From Methyloversatilis universalis EHg5 (GTDB lineage: Bacteria; Pseudomonadota; Gammaproteobacteria; Burkholderiales; Rhodocyclaceae), in the NCBI RefSeq assembly GCF_000378945.1, contig NZ_KB900539.1:1652527-1716526 (forward strand): a stretch of 64,000 nucleotides of DNA, read 5' to 3'. Within the stretch, counting starts at the first letter, position 1, and each line of letters starts with the position of its first letter. This document shows positions 36,476 to 44,727 of the stretch, piece after piece. The translations under genes were made by a program, and so were the position numbers. The notes under the pieces were generated by a model. That model ran no database searches. It was given only the letters and a program-made list of their open reading frames with translations, and had not been told where the DNA came from.

Positions 36476-37660
36476 ATGCTGTTCCGCATCCGCGCGCTCG
36501 ACGTCACCCAGCGCATCACCCAGCTGCAGATCGACGCGGCCGACGAAATGTCGGCGCGCGCCCAGGCGCAGGCCGACGGCCTGGTCGTGCTGTCGGTCGC
36601 GCGTGCGCGGACGCTGAGCTGGGCGCCCGGGCGGCAGCGCTTTCCGGTGCTGCTGTTCTGCCAGGAACTGCTGGCGCTGCTGCGCTCCGGCCTGTCGCTG
36701 GTCGAAGGCCTGGAGGTGATGGCCGAGAAGGAAGGGCGCACGCTGTCGCGCACCGTACTGACCGCGCTGATCGATGCGCTGCGCCAGGGCAAGACGCTGT
36801 CGCTGGCCATGTCGGCGCAGAACGCCATCTTCCCGGACCTGCTGGTGGCCATGGTGCGCGCGTCCGAACGCACCAGCGATCTCGACCAGGCGCTTGAGCG
36901 CTACGTCGCCTACAGCGAACAGCTGGACAGCCTGCGCGGCAAGCTGGTCGCCGCCGCCACCTATCCGGCCATCCTGCTGGTGGTGGGCGTGCTGGTGGTG
37001 CTGTTCCTGCTGGTGTTCGTGGTGCCCGAATTTTCCAAGGTGTATGAAGACATTTCGACCGAACTGCCGCTGGCCTCGCAGTGGCTGCTGGCCTGGGGGC
37101 ATTTCGTGAAGGCGCATTCAGCCGCGCTCGGACTGGGTCTGGTGGCTGTTGTCGCCGCACTGGCCTGGACCTTCGGCCAGCCGGCGGTGCGCCAGGGGCT
37201 GCTGGCGCAGTTCGAGCGCATGCCGGGCATCGGCAGCCGGATGCGGGTGTTCCGGCTGGCCCGTTTTTTCCGCACCGTCGGCATGCTGTTGCGCGGCGGC
37301 ATTCCGGTGGTGCAGTCGCTCGAACTGGTGCGCGAACTGTTGCCGCTGCCGATGCAGCAGAACCTCACCCGTGCGCTGCTGGCCATCCGCGAGGGCAGGG
37401 CGGCGTCCGACGCCTTCACCGACAACGACCTGAGCACCGCGGTCGCTTCGCGCATGCTGCGCGTGGGCGAGCGGGCCGGCAATCTGGGCGACATGATGGA
37501 ACGCATCGCCGCCTTCCATGACGAGGAAATGACCCGCTGGCTGGATCGCGCGACCCGGCTGTTCGGGCCGCTGCTCATGCTGGTGATCGGTCTGGCCATC
37601 GGCGGCGTCGTGGTGCTCATGTACCTGCCCATCTTCCAGCTTGCGGAAAGCCTGCAATGA
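36476..37660 (+). CDS. gspF: Inner-membrane platform protein GspF
   Basis: Polytopic platform protein of 394 residues that couples the ATPase to pseudopilus growth. Two T2SSF domains are visible: FCQELLALLRSGLSLVEGLEVM and LARFFRTVGMLLRGGIPVVQSLEL, each starting a helical bundle. Three membrane segments are present (near YPAILLVVGVLVVLFLLVFV, LGLGLVAVVAALAW and LLMLVIGLAIGGVVVLMYLP). The ATG at 36476 was chosen; a GTG at 36470 is in frame. Its stop overlaps the gspE start by four bases. Confidence 0.94.
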   Translation: MLFRIRALDVTQRITQLQIDAADEMSARAQAQADGLVVLSVARARTLSWAPGRQRFPVLLFCQELLALLRSGLSLVEGLEVMAEKEGRTLSRTVLTALIDALRQGKTLSLAMSAQNAIFPDLLVAMVRASERTSDLDQALERYVAYSEQLDSLRGKLVAAATYPAILLVVGVLVVLFLLVFVVPEFSKVYEDISTELPLASQWLLAWGHFVKAHSAALGLGLVAVVAALAWTFGQPAVRQGLLAQFERMPGIGSRMRVFRLARFFRTVGMLLRGGIPVVQSLELVRELLPLPMQQNLTRALLAIREGRAASDAFTDNDLSTAVASRMLRVGERAGNLGDMMERIAAFHDEEMTRWLDRATRLFGPLLMLVIGLAIGGVVVLMYLPIFQLAESLQ

Positions 37661-39342
37661 GCGCGCAGCCCCTCACTCCGCCTTCAACCCCGGTGGCCGA
37701 ACTGTCGCCGGACCTGCTGGCGCGCGCCCGTGCCCGCGCCGGTCGGGGTTCGGTCATGCAGGCGCTGATCGAACTTTCCGCCGCGTCGCCGGAAGACATG
37801 CGCGACCGCGTGGCGGCCCGACTCGGTCTGTCGGCGCTGCGCAGCGCCGACCTCAATGCACTGGCCATGAATCTGGGCGGCATCCGCTTCTCCGAGGCAC
37901 TGTCGCGCTCGGTGGTGGTGGCCGAGGACGCTGCCGGTCTGCGCATCGCGGTGGTGGCCGATCCCTACGATCTGGCGCTGCAGGACTGGCTGGCCGCTAC
38001 GCTGCACGACCGCTTCGAACTGTGTCTGGCCACCCGCGACGACATCACCGCGGCGCTTGCACGCTTCGAGGACAGTCAGCGCGCCTCCGCCGGACTGCTC
38101 GACGAGAACGCGCAGGCCGGCAGCAGCGCAGCCGAGGTGCTGTCGCTGGCGCGCATCGCCGACGACGCGAGCCCGGTGGTGCGGGTGGTCAATTCAACGC
38201 TGTACGACGCACTGAAGCAGGGCGCATCTGACATCCATCTGGAATCAGTGCCGGCCGGCATGCAGGTGAAGTACCGGGTCGATGGCGTGATGGTGCGCGT
38301 GGGGCAGATTGCTGGCGCCGATACCGCCGAGCAGGTGGTGTCGCGCATCAAGGTGCTGGCTGAACTGGATATCGCCGAGCGTCGCGTGCCGCAGGACGGC
38401 CGCTTCAAGGTGGCTTATGCCGGCCGCGACATCGATCTGCGGGTGTCGGTCATGCCCAGCGTGCACGGCGAGGACGCGGTGCTGCGGGTGCTGGACAAGG
38501 AACATCTGACCGAAGAACTGCAGGCGCTCACACTGGAAAGTCTGGGCTTTGACGACATCGCGCGTGCCGCCATGCGCAAGCTGGCGGCCGAGCCCTACGG
38601 CATGCTGCTGGTGACCGGCCCGACCGGTTCCGGCAAGACCACCTCGCTGTACGCCACCATCGGTGAAATCAACCACGGCCTCGACAAGATCATCACCATC
38701 GAAGACCCGGTCGAGTACCAGCTGCCGGGCGTGCTGCAGATTCCGGTGAACGAGAAGAAGGGCCTCACCTTCGCGCGCGGCCTGCGTTCGGTGCTGCGGC
38801 ACGATCCGGACAAGATCATGGTGGGCGAGATCCGCGACGGCGAAACCGCCGAGATCGCGGTGCAGGCCGCGCTGACCGGTCACCTGGTGCTGACCACGGT
38901 GCACGCCAACAACGTGTTCGACGTGATCGGCCGCTTCCTGCACATGGGCGTCGATCCGTACAACCTGGTGTCGGCGCTGAATGGCATCGTCGCCCAGCGC
39001 CTTCTGCGGCTGAATTGCCGCCACTGCGCGGTGCCGCAGGTGCCGGACGATGCGCTGCTCGCCGAATCCGGTCTGGTCGGCATGCCCGGGTTCGACTTCC
39101 GTGCCGGCGCCGGTTGCGGCCACTGCCGTGGCACCGGCTACAAGGGCCGGCGCGCGATTGCCGAACTGCTGGTGCTGGACGACGAACTGCGCGAACTCAT
39201 CGTTACCCGCGCACCGATGCGACAGTTGAAGGACGCCGCGCGTGCGCGCGGCACGCGCACCCTGCGCGAAGCCGGTCTGGCCCTGGTGGCCAGCGGCGAA
39301 ACCAGTCTGGCGGAATTGAACCGTGTCACTTTTGTCGTCTAG
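37657..39342 (+). CDS. gspE: Secretion ATPase GspE
   Basis: Cytoplasmic hexameric ATPase of 561 residues. The N-terminal T2SSE_N domain (about 10-130) contains ARLGLSALRSADLNALAMN. The core has GASDIHLE, Walker A GPTGSGKTTSLYA, the Asp box TIEDPVEY, Walker B HDPDKIMVGEIRD and the His box TVHANN. A tetracysteine zinc element (CRHC and CGHC) follows. The ATG overlaps the gspF stop (ATGA). The end overlaps the next gene by 20 bases. It should power assembly of the GspG pseudopilus. Confidence 0.95.
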   Translation: MSAQPLTPPSTPVAELSPDLLARARARAGRGSVMQALIELSAASPEDMRDRVAARLGLSALRSADLNALAMNLGGIRFSEALSRSVVVAEDAAGLRIAVVADPYDLALQDWLAATLHDRFELCLATRDDITAALARFEDSQRASAGLLDENAQAGSSAAEVLSLARIADDASPVVRVVNSTLYDALKQGASDIHLESVPAGMQVKYRVDGVMVRVGQIAGADTAEQVVSRIKVLAELDIAERRVPQDGRFKVAYAGRDIDLRVSVMPSVHGEDAVLRVLDKEHLTEELQALTLESLGFDDIARAAMRKLAAEPYGMLLVTGPTGSGKTTSLYATIGEINHGLDKIITIEDPVEYQLPGVLQIPVNEKKGLTFARGLRSVLRHDPDKIMVGEIRDGETAEIAVQAALTGHLVLTTVHANNVFDVIGRFLHMGVDPYNLVSALNGIVAQRLLRLNCRHCAVPQVPDDALLAESGLVGMPGFDFRAGAGCGHCRGTGYKGRRAIAELLVLDDELRELIVTRAPMRQLKDAARARGTRTLREAGLALVASGETSLAELNRVTFVV

Positions 39343-40030
39343 GGCGCTGCAGCTCGATCTCGGCCCGCACGGCCTGCAGCTCGCCCGCGCCGGTGAGGTG
39401 GTGCACGCGTCCGCCCAGGTGCTCGCGCTGGACGCGCTGCCCGCCGCCCTCGATGCGCTGCCGGAGGCCGTCACGCCCCGGCGTGCCGCGCTGTCGGTCG
39501 GCATCGACAACGCCTGGGTGCGCTGGCAGGTGATCGACATTCCGCCCGCCGTTTCCGGGCGTGATGAACGCGCGGCGCTGGTACGCGCGCGCATGGCTGA
39601 GGTGTTCGGCAGCGCGGCCCAGGGCTGGGCAGTGGCCTGGGACGACCGGCCGGCATCGACCGTGCTGGCCTGCGCGCTGGACGCCGGCCTGCTGCAGCGG
39701 CTGCAGGCCTGGGCCGTCGCGCGTGGCCTGAAACTGGCGAGCGTGCAGCCGGCCTGGCTGCGCGGTTATGCGGCACTGCGCGGCGACGCGGTGCTGGGCG
39801 GCTATGCCGAACTGAGCCACGGCTGGCTCTGCCTCGGCCTGTGGTCGGGTGGCCGCTGGCTGCATGTGCGTGGCGAGGCGATGAGCGACCCGGCCGGGCT
39901 GTCCACCGTACTCGAACGCCGGCTCGCGGCTTTCGATGGTGAGCTGCAGGGTGGCCGGCTGTTTCTGCGCGGCATGCCGGCAGTGAGCCTGCCCAGAGGC
40001 TGGCAATGCGTGGCGGGAGCGGCCCGATGA
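39323..40030 (+). CDS. PilM/GspL-like actin-fold protein
   Basis: A 235-residue protein starting at GTG inside the end of gspE. The opening LQLDLGPHGLQLARAG has the phosphate-1 strand pattern of the PilM/GspL actin-like fold, with a later WVRWQVIDIPPAV and the mid-domain YAALRGDAVLGGYAELSHGWLCLGLW. It is shorter than PilM (about 350) and lacks a membrane helix. In pilus systems PilM links the ATPase side to PilN in the membrane. The assignment rests mainly on gene order before pilN-like and pilO-like genes. Confidence 0.65.
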   Translation: MSLLSSRALQLDLGPHGLQLARAGEVVHASAQVLALDALPAALDALPEAVTPRRAALSVGIDNAWVRWQVIDIPPAVSGRDERAALVRARMAEVFGSAAQGWAVAWDDRPASTVLACALDAGLLQRLQAWAVARGLKLASVQPAWLRGYAALRGDAVLGGYAELSHGWLCLGLWSGGRWLHVRGEAMSDPAGLSTVLERRLAAFDGELQGGRLFLRGMPAVSLPRGWQCVAGAAR

Positions 40031-40575
40031 GCCGTCGTCCGCCGCTGCCCGAACTGGATTTCGTCGTCCGCCGCCGTGCGCCCGGCTGGCTGGGCTGGCT
40101 GGTGCTGGTGCTCGGCGTGGCCGCCGGGCTGTGGGTATTCGAACGGCATCAGGCGCTGACCGAAGAAGTCGAGGCGCTGCGACTGGACAACCGCCGTGCC
40201 GCCCGTGCGGCCGAGCAGGCGCGCGTGCTGGCCCGGCGCGAACAGGAAGACCCGGCCCTGCGCGCCCGCTACGAGGTGGCGCGCAAGCTGTCGCAGCAGA
40301 TGGCGCGCGACTGGCAGCCGCTGTTTGCCGCGCTGGAGGCGCGTGCCGCCGAACACGCCCAGGTCGCGCTGCTGTCGATCGAGCCCGACGCGACCCGCGG
40401 CCAGTTGCGGCTGACCGGCGAGGCCAAGGATCTCGATGCGCTGTTCGCCTACGCCGAATCCTTCGGCGCAGCCGACGTGCTGGCGGCGCCGCGCATCGAG
40501 GTGTTCGAATTCAAGCAGCGCGAAGGGGTGCAGGTGGTGGCCTTTTCGCTGCGTCTGAACTGGAGGCGGGCATGA
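40027..40575 (+). CDS. PilN-like assembly protein
   Basis: A 182-residue bitopic membrane protein. A short cytoplasmic N terminus (MSRRPPLPELDFVVRRRAPG) precedes one helix (WLGWLVLVLGVAAGLWVF), a coiled coil of about 60 residues (LTEEVEALRLDNRRAARAAE) and a ferredoxin-like end (VALLSIEPDATRGQLRLTGEAKDL shortened here). This is the PilN or GspL-C layout. ATGA overlap with the preceding gene shows translational coupling. Confidence 0.72.
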   Translation: MSRRPPLPELDFVVRRRAPGWLGWLVLVLGVAAGLWVFERHQALTEEVEALRLDNRRAARAAEQARVLARREQEDPALRARYEVARKLSQQMARDWQPLFAALEARAAEHAQVALLSIEPDATRGQLRLTGEAKDLDALFAYAESFGAADVLAAPRIEVFEFKQREGVQVVAFSLRLNWRRA

Positions 40576-41132
40576 GGGCCGTGGGTGGAACGGGCATGGC
40601 GGCGCTGCAGGTCCACCTGATCCATGCGCTGACACGCGCCGGCTGGGCCGGCGCACTGGGCGCCGGACTGCTGGCGTTTGCGCTGGCACTGCATCTGGGT
40701 GCGGACGCTCCGCTGCAGGCCGAACGCCACACGCTGGAAATCGAGCGCGATGCGCTGGCGCACAAGGTGGCGCAGGGCGTGACAGTGGAGTCGCCGCGCG
40801 AACAGGTCGAGCGTTTTGACGCCGCGCTGGTCGAGCGCAGCCGGCTGCCGTCGCTGCTTGCCAATCTGTCCCGGCTGGCGACCGCCGGCAGGCTGTCGCT
40901 GGCGCGGGTGGAAAGCCGTGAGTCACAGCCGCTTGGCTCGGGTTATGCACGGCAGGAGTATCTGTTCCCGTTGCGCGGCAGCTATCCGGCGCTGCGCACC
41001 TGGCTGGCCGACATCCAGCGACTGTCTCCGTCGGTGCTGGTCGAGGACGTGAACCTGCGTCGCGAGGACGTCGGGCGCGATGCGGTCGAAGCCACGGTAC
41101 GGGTATCCATCGTCATGAAGGATGCGTCATGA
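40572..41132 (+). CDS. PilO/GspM-like assembly protein
   Basis: A 186-residue inner-membrane protein with one N-terminal helix (WAGALGAGLLAFALALHL), a coiled-coil stretch (LQAERHTLEIERDALAHKVAQ) and a periplasmic alpha/beta domain ending in LRREDVGRDAVEATVRVSIVMK, like PilO or GspM. It should pair with the PilN-like protein. The ATG overlaps the previous stop by four bases and its own stop overlaps the next start. Confidence 0.72.
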   Translation: MRAVGGTGMAALQVHLIHALTRAGWAGALGAGLLAFALALHLGADAPLQAERHTLEIERDALAHKVAQGVTVESPREQVERFDAALVERSRLPSLLANLSRLATAGRLSLARVESRESQPLGSGYARQEYLFPLRGSYPALRTWLADIQRLSPSVLVEDVNLRREDVGRDAVEATVRVSIVMKDAS

Positions 41133-41629
41133 ACCGCGGATTGCTTGCCGCACTGGCGATCACGCTGTTGGCGGTGGCGTACGTGTCGCAGCAGGACGAG
41201 GCCGCCAGCGACGACGCACCGGTGGCACCGCGCGCGGCTCGTAACCCCGGCGCTGCCGGTGCGCGCGCTGCGGCGCCGGCGGCAGCCGATGTTGCGCTGG
41301 CCGTGGCACCGGCGCGGGCTGCGGCCGAAGTCGGTCGCGACCTGTTTGCGCCGCACAGCTTCCAGCCGCCCCCGCCGCCGGCCAGTACCCGACCGGCACC
41401 GCCGCCTCCGCCGATGGCGCCGCCGCTGCCTTTCCGCTATCAGGGGCGCATGACCGAAGGCAGCGCCACCGTGGTGTTCCTGACCCACGGCGAGCGTGTG
41501 CTGGTGGCGCGTCAGGGCGATCTGCTGAACAACCAGTACCGGGTCGAGTCGGTCGGCCCGACTGCCATTACCTTTCTGTTCGAGCCGCTCAAGCAGCGGC
41601 AGACACTGTCCACCGGAAACGCAAAATGA
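41129..41629 (+). CDS. GspC/PilP-like periplasmic linker protein
   Basis: A 166-residue protein with one N-terminal helix (LLAALAITLLAVAYV), an Ala/Pro-rich linker including a run of prolines near residue 90, and a C-terminal beta domain (PFRYQGRMTEGSATVVFL, GERVLVARQGDLLNNQYRVESV). This matches the homology region of GspC or PilP, which binds the N0 domain of the secretin. Position directly before the secretin gene supports the role of bridging inner and outer membrane parts. Confidence 0.72.
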   Translation: MNRGLLAALAITLLAVAYVSQQDEAASDDAPVAPRAARNPGAAGARAAAPAAADVALAVAPARAAAEVGRDLFAPHSFQPPPPPASTRPAPPPPPMAPPLPFRYQGRMTEGSATVVFLTHGERVLVARQGDLLNNQYRVESVGPTAITFLFEPLKQRQTLSTGNAK

Positions 41630-43956
41630 GCGCATCCCTTATGAGCGCATCTCCTTTCCGCCGCCTGCAGGCGGTGACCTTTGCTCTTTTGCTGCTGATG
41701 CTGGGCGGCTGTGCCACCAACAAGGCCTTCGAGGATGGCCGGCAGGCCCTGATGGCCGGCGAGCAGGACAGGGCGCTCGGCCTGTTCGAACAGGCTGCGA
41801 AGCAGTCGCCGGACAACGCGGAAATCCGCGCCACGCTGATGCGGCAGCGCGAACTGGCGGTGGCGCGCGGGCTGGCCCAGGCGGATGCGGCACGCCTGGC
41901 CGGTAACCGTGAGGCGGCCGGCGCGGCACTCGAGCGCGCGCTGTCGATCGACCCGCGTCACCCGCGGGCACTGGCCATGCGTGACCAGCTGATACGCGGC
42001 GTGAAGCACGACGCGATGGTGGCGGACGCGCGCACGATGTTCACCCGCAAGGACGTGTCCGGCGCCGAAGCGCGGGTGCGCAATGTGCTGGCGCAGGACG
42101 GAAGCCACGCAGGTGCGCGCGAACTGCTGCGCCAGATCGATGAGGCGCGGCCGAAGCAGCAGGCGCCGGCAGCGCTCGGCGACATGTTCCAGAAGACGGT
42201 GACGCTGGAATTCCGCGAAACCTCGATGCGCAACGTGTTCGAGGCAATTGCGCGCTCGACCGGCATCAACTTCGTGTTCGACAAGGACGTGCGTTCCGAC
42301 ATCAAGGTGACGCTGTTCGTACGCAACACCACAGTGGCCGAGGTGATGCGACTCATCCTGATCACCAACCAGCTCGAGCGCAGCGTGCTGTCGGAAAACA
42401 CCGTGCTCATCTACCCGAACACCGCGGCCAAGGTGCGCGAATACAAGGAACTGATCACCCGCACCTTCTTCCTGGTCAATGCCGAGGCGAAGCAGGTGCA
42501 GAACCTGATCAAGACCGTGGTGAAGACCAAGGACATCTACATCGACGAGCGCCTGAACCTGATCGTGATGAAAGACACCGCCGACGCGGTGAAACTGGCC
42601 GAGCAGCTGGTGGAGTCGGTCGACGTGGCTGAGCCGGAAGTGATGCTGGAAGTCGAGGTGCTGGAAGTCAGCAGCAACAAGATGAAGGAACTGGGCATCG
42701 ATTTCCCGGACCAGATCGGTTACGGCATTCTGACGCCGACCATCACGAACAGCGTGACGACCGCTACCAGCACGACGAATTCGACAACGCTGGGGGGGAC
42801 GCTGGCTTCAGGCAATATCAACCTGAAGAACACCAATGGTCTGGTCGTGCCCTATGTCAGCAATCCGGGCCTCATCCTGAATCTGAAGGCGACCGACGGT
42901 GCGGCCAACCTGCTGGCCAATCCGCGCATCCGGGTCAAGAACAAGGAGAAGGCCAAGGTGCATATCGGCGAGAAGCTGCCGGTGTTCACCACCACGTCCA
43001 CCGCCAATGTCGGCGTGTCGGCATCGGTCACCTATCTCGATGTGGGCCTGAAGCTTGACGTCGAGCCGCTGATCCATCCGGAGGACGACGTCGACATCAA
43101 GATGTCGATGGAAGTGTCCAGCATCGTCAAGGAAGTGACCGGCCCGCAGAGCTCGCTCGCCTACCAGGTCGGCACCCGCTCGACCGCGACCGCGCTGCGG
43201 CTGAAAGACGGCGAAACGCAGATTCTCGCCGGCCTGATTTCGGACGAGGAGCGCACCAGTGCGTCGCGTCTGCCCGGTCTGGGCCATCTGCCGCTGATCG
43301 GCAAGCTCTTCTCCAGCGAGCGCGGCAGCAACAACAAGACCGAAATCGTGCTGCTGATTACGCCGCGCATCGTGCGCAATCTGAGCCGTCCGGCCCATAT
43401 CGCGCCGGCGCTGCCCGCAGGTACCGAGGCGGCAGTGGGCGCCGCATCACTGTCGGTGCGTCCGACCGGCAAGGATCAGGGCATGCGCCTGAGCAGCGGG
43501 GGCGGCGCAGCATCTGGCGCGGCGGCCATGCCGGTTGCGCCGTCGCGCGCACCGCAGCCGGAAGCAGTGCCGGTGCCGGACGCGATGCAGGTCGAGGAGG
43601 AGGGCGCAGCCGAACTGCGCATGCAGTCCTCCGGCGAAGTGGCGCCGGGCGGTGAAGCGGGCGTCATCGTGTCGCTCTCCGCGGCCGGAGGCGTGCGCAG
43701 CGCGGTGGTGGAGCTGGCTTACGATCCGAATGTGCTGACACCGCAGGGCAATGTGAGCGCGCCCGGACGGGTGGCATTGACCTTGACCGGTTCTGGGCAG
43801 GAGGCGCGGGCGGAACTGCGCTTCCGTGCGCTGCCGAGTGCACCGGCGGGCGCCACCGGCATACAGGTGGGCAATGTGGTGGCGGTGGCCTCCGACGGCA
43901 ATCCGCTGCAGGTCAACGCACCGTCGCCGGTCGATATCGTGGTGAAGGGCCCCTGA
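41626..43956 (+). CDS. gspD: TPR-secretin-cohesin lipoprotein (GspD-like)
   Basis: Outer-membrane secretin of 776 residues with an unusual layout. A lipobox (LMLGGC, Cys29) makes it a lipoprotein. Residues about 35-130 are TPR-like. An STN/N0 domain (VTLEFRETSMRNVFEAIARS) and N1-type domain (FFLVNAEAKQVQNLIKTVVK) lead to the secretin core with VEVLEVSSNKMKELGIDF, NPRIRVKNKEKAKVHIG and GLGHLPLIGKLFSSE. A Pro/Ala-rich linker is followed by a cohesin-like beta domain (about 665-776, VAPGGEAGVIVSLSAAGGV). The first 15 bases are nearly duplicated, so 41641 is an alternative start. Last gene of the operon. Confidence 0.93.
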   Translation: MSASLMSASPFRRLQAVTFALLLLMLGGCATNKAFEDGRQALMAGEQDRALGLFEQAAKQSPDNAEIRATLMRQRELAVARGLAQADAARLAGNREAAGAALERALSIDPRHPRALAMRDQLIRGVKHDAMVADARTMFTRKDVSGAEARVRNVLAQDGSHAGARELLRQIDEARPKQQAPAALGDMFQKTVTLEFRETSMRNVFEAIARSTGINFVFDKDVRSDIKVTLFVRNTTVAEVMRLILITNQLERSVLSENTVLIYPNTAAKVREYKELITRTFFLVNAEAKQVQNLIKTVVKTKDIYIDERLNLIVMKDTADAVKLAEQLVESVDVAEPEVMLEVEVLEVSSNKMKELGIDFPDQIGYGILTPTITNSVTTATSTTNSTTLGGTLASGNINLKNTNGLVVPYVSNPGLILNLKATDGAANLLANPRIRVKNKEKAKVHIGEKLPVFTTTSTANVGVSASVTYLDVGLKLDVEPLIHPEDDVDIKMSMEVSSIVKEVTGPQSSLAYQVGTRSTATALRLKDGETQILAGLISDEERTSASRLPGLGHLPLIGKLFSSERGSNNKTEIVLLITPRIVRNLSRPAHIAPALPAGTEAAVGAASLSVRPTGKDQGMRLSSGGGAASGAAAMPVAPSRAPQPEAVPVPDAMQVEEEGAAELRMQSSGEVAPGGEAGVIVSLSAAGGVRSAVVELAYDPNVLTPQGNVSAPGRVALTLTGSGQEARAELRFRALPSAPAGATGIQVGNVVAVASDGNPLQVNAPSPVDIVVKGP

Positions 43957-44052
43957 TCAGGGCGTTGCGATGGGCAGGCCGCAGTATCGGCCTCGTCGCC
44001 GGTTCTGCAGCGCCTGGAATGTCCGGTGTGAAACGCTCGGCGTGAAAAGCAA

Positions 44053-44079
44053 AAGGGGAAGGCAATGCCTTCCCCCTTC
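44053..44079. terminator. Bidirectional hairpin after gspD
   Basis: GGGGAAGGCA and TGCCTTCCCC meet with a one-base centre, extended by AA and TT. A T-rich stretch follows on both strands. It separates gspD from the convergent XRE gene. Confidence 0.7.
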
Positions 44080-44106
44080 TTTCGCGGGCGCTCCGGAAAG
44101 CGGCAA

Positions 44107-44400
44107 TCAGCCGGCCTTGCGGTGCGCGCGAGCTTCCTTTTTCAGGCGCTTGAACGCGTCGGGATCGGTCGCACGCAGGTACTCGATCACTTCCATGTCC
44201 TCGCGGCGGATCTTGCTGATGTCGATCTGTTCGACGTGCACCAGGCGCAGCAGGGCCTGAACCGGCTTGGGCATGTTGCGGCCGCTTTCGTAGCGGGAAC
44301 CGCCGCTCTGCGTCACGCCGAGGCGCGACCAGAACTGCGACTGGTTCATGCCCAGCTTCTTGCGAATTTCGCGTGCATCGATGTTGTCGCTTGCTTTCAT
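44107..44400 (-). CDS. XRE-family helix-turn-helix regulator
   Basis: A 97-residue DNA-binding protein. The HTH lies in REIRKKLGMNQSQFWSRLGVTQSGGSRYESG split over two helices, with GVTQSGGSRYE as recognition region. A helical extension follows (VQALLRLVHVEQIDISKIRREDM) and a basic tail. This is a stand-alone XRE regulator, not part of an obvious toxin-antitoxin pair, as no small toxin gene is adjacent. An 18-base palindrome overlaps its predicted transcription start, suggesting autoregulation. Confidence 0.85.
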   Translation of the reverse strand: MKASDNIDAREIRKKLGMNQSQFWSRLGVTQSGGSRYESGRNMPKPVQALLRLVHVEQIDISKIRREDMEVIEYLRATDPDAFKRLKKEARAHRKAG

Positions 44401-44500
44401 GCTCGTTGTCCTTGATGAGTTGAATACCGGACGACCGCGCCGGGCCTTTGAAATCCGGTTGCCGGCTGCGTCAAGTCCGCATCTCTGCGTACTCCCGTGC

Positions 44501-44518
44501 CTATAACTTAAGTTATAG
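44501..44518. promoter_or_regulatory. Perfect 18-base palindrome, probable operator
   Basis: CTATAACTTAAGTTATAG is fully self-complementary. It lies right downstream of the -10 element for the XRE gene and about 100 bases before its start codon. It is a good candidate binding site for that regulator. Confidence 0.65.
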
Positions 44519-44527
44519 ACAAAACCC

Positions 44528-44556
44528 AGTATAAATGATCACAACGTCCTGTTCAA
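44528..44556 (-). promoter_or_regulatory. Sigma-70-type promoter for the XRE gene
   Basis: On the minus strand, -35 TTGAAC (44556-44551) and -10 TATACT (44533-44528) are 17 bases apart. The -35 is inside an inverted repeat CCTGTT-CAA-AACAGG at 44548-44562. Transcription would start near 44521, at the palindrome. Confidence 0.6.
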
Positions 44557-44666
44557 AACAGGTTTGCATATGTTTGCAAGCATGATCATAGGGTGAAGAG
44601 GCGGGGTTGAATGCATCGGTTCCACGGTTGATCCCGGCTCGTCCGGTTGCTGTTTCCGCAGGGGAA

Positions 44667-44694
44667 TTTTCACTGCGGACGGATCGGATACAAT
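44667..44694 (+). promoter_or_regulatory. Possible lysC promoter
   Basis: -35 TTTTCA and -10 TACAAT are 16 bases apart, 34 bases before the lysC start codon. The 327-base gap between the XRE gene and lysC otherwise holds only the palindrome and XRE promoter. Confidence 0.42.
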
Positions 44695-44727
44695 TACGGG
44701 TTTTCGTACAACGTCCCGGAAGTACAG

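Noticed and set aside
44107-44400. XRE gene considered as the antitoxin of a toxin-antitoxin pair
   Set aside because: No small toxin-like gene is adjacent on either side; the neighbours are gspD and lysC.
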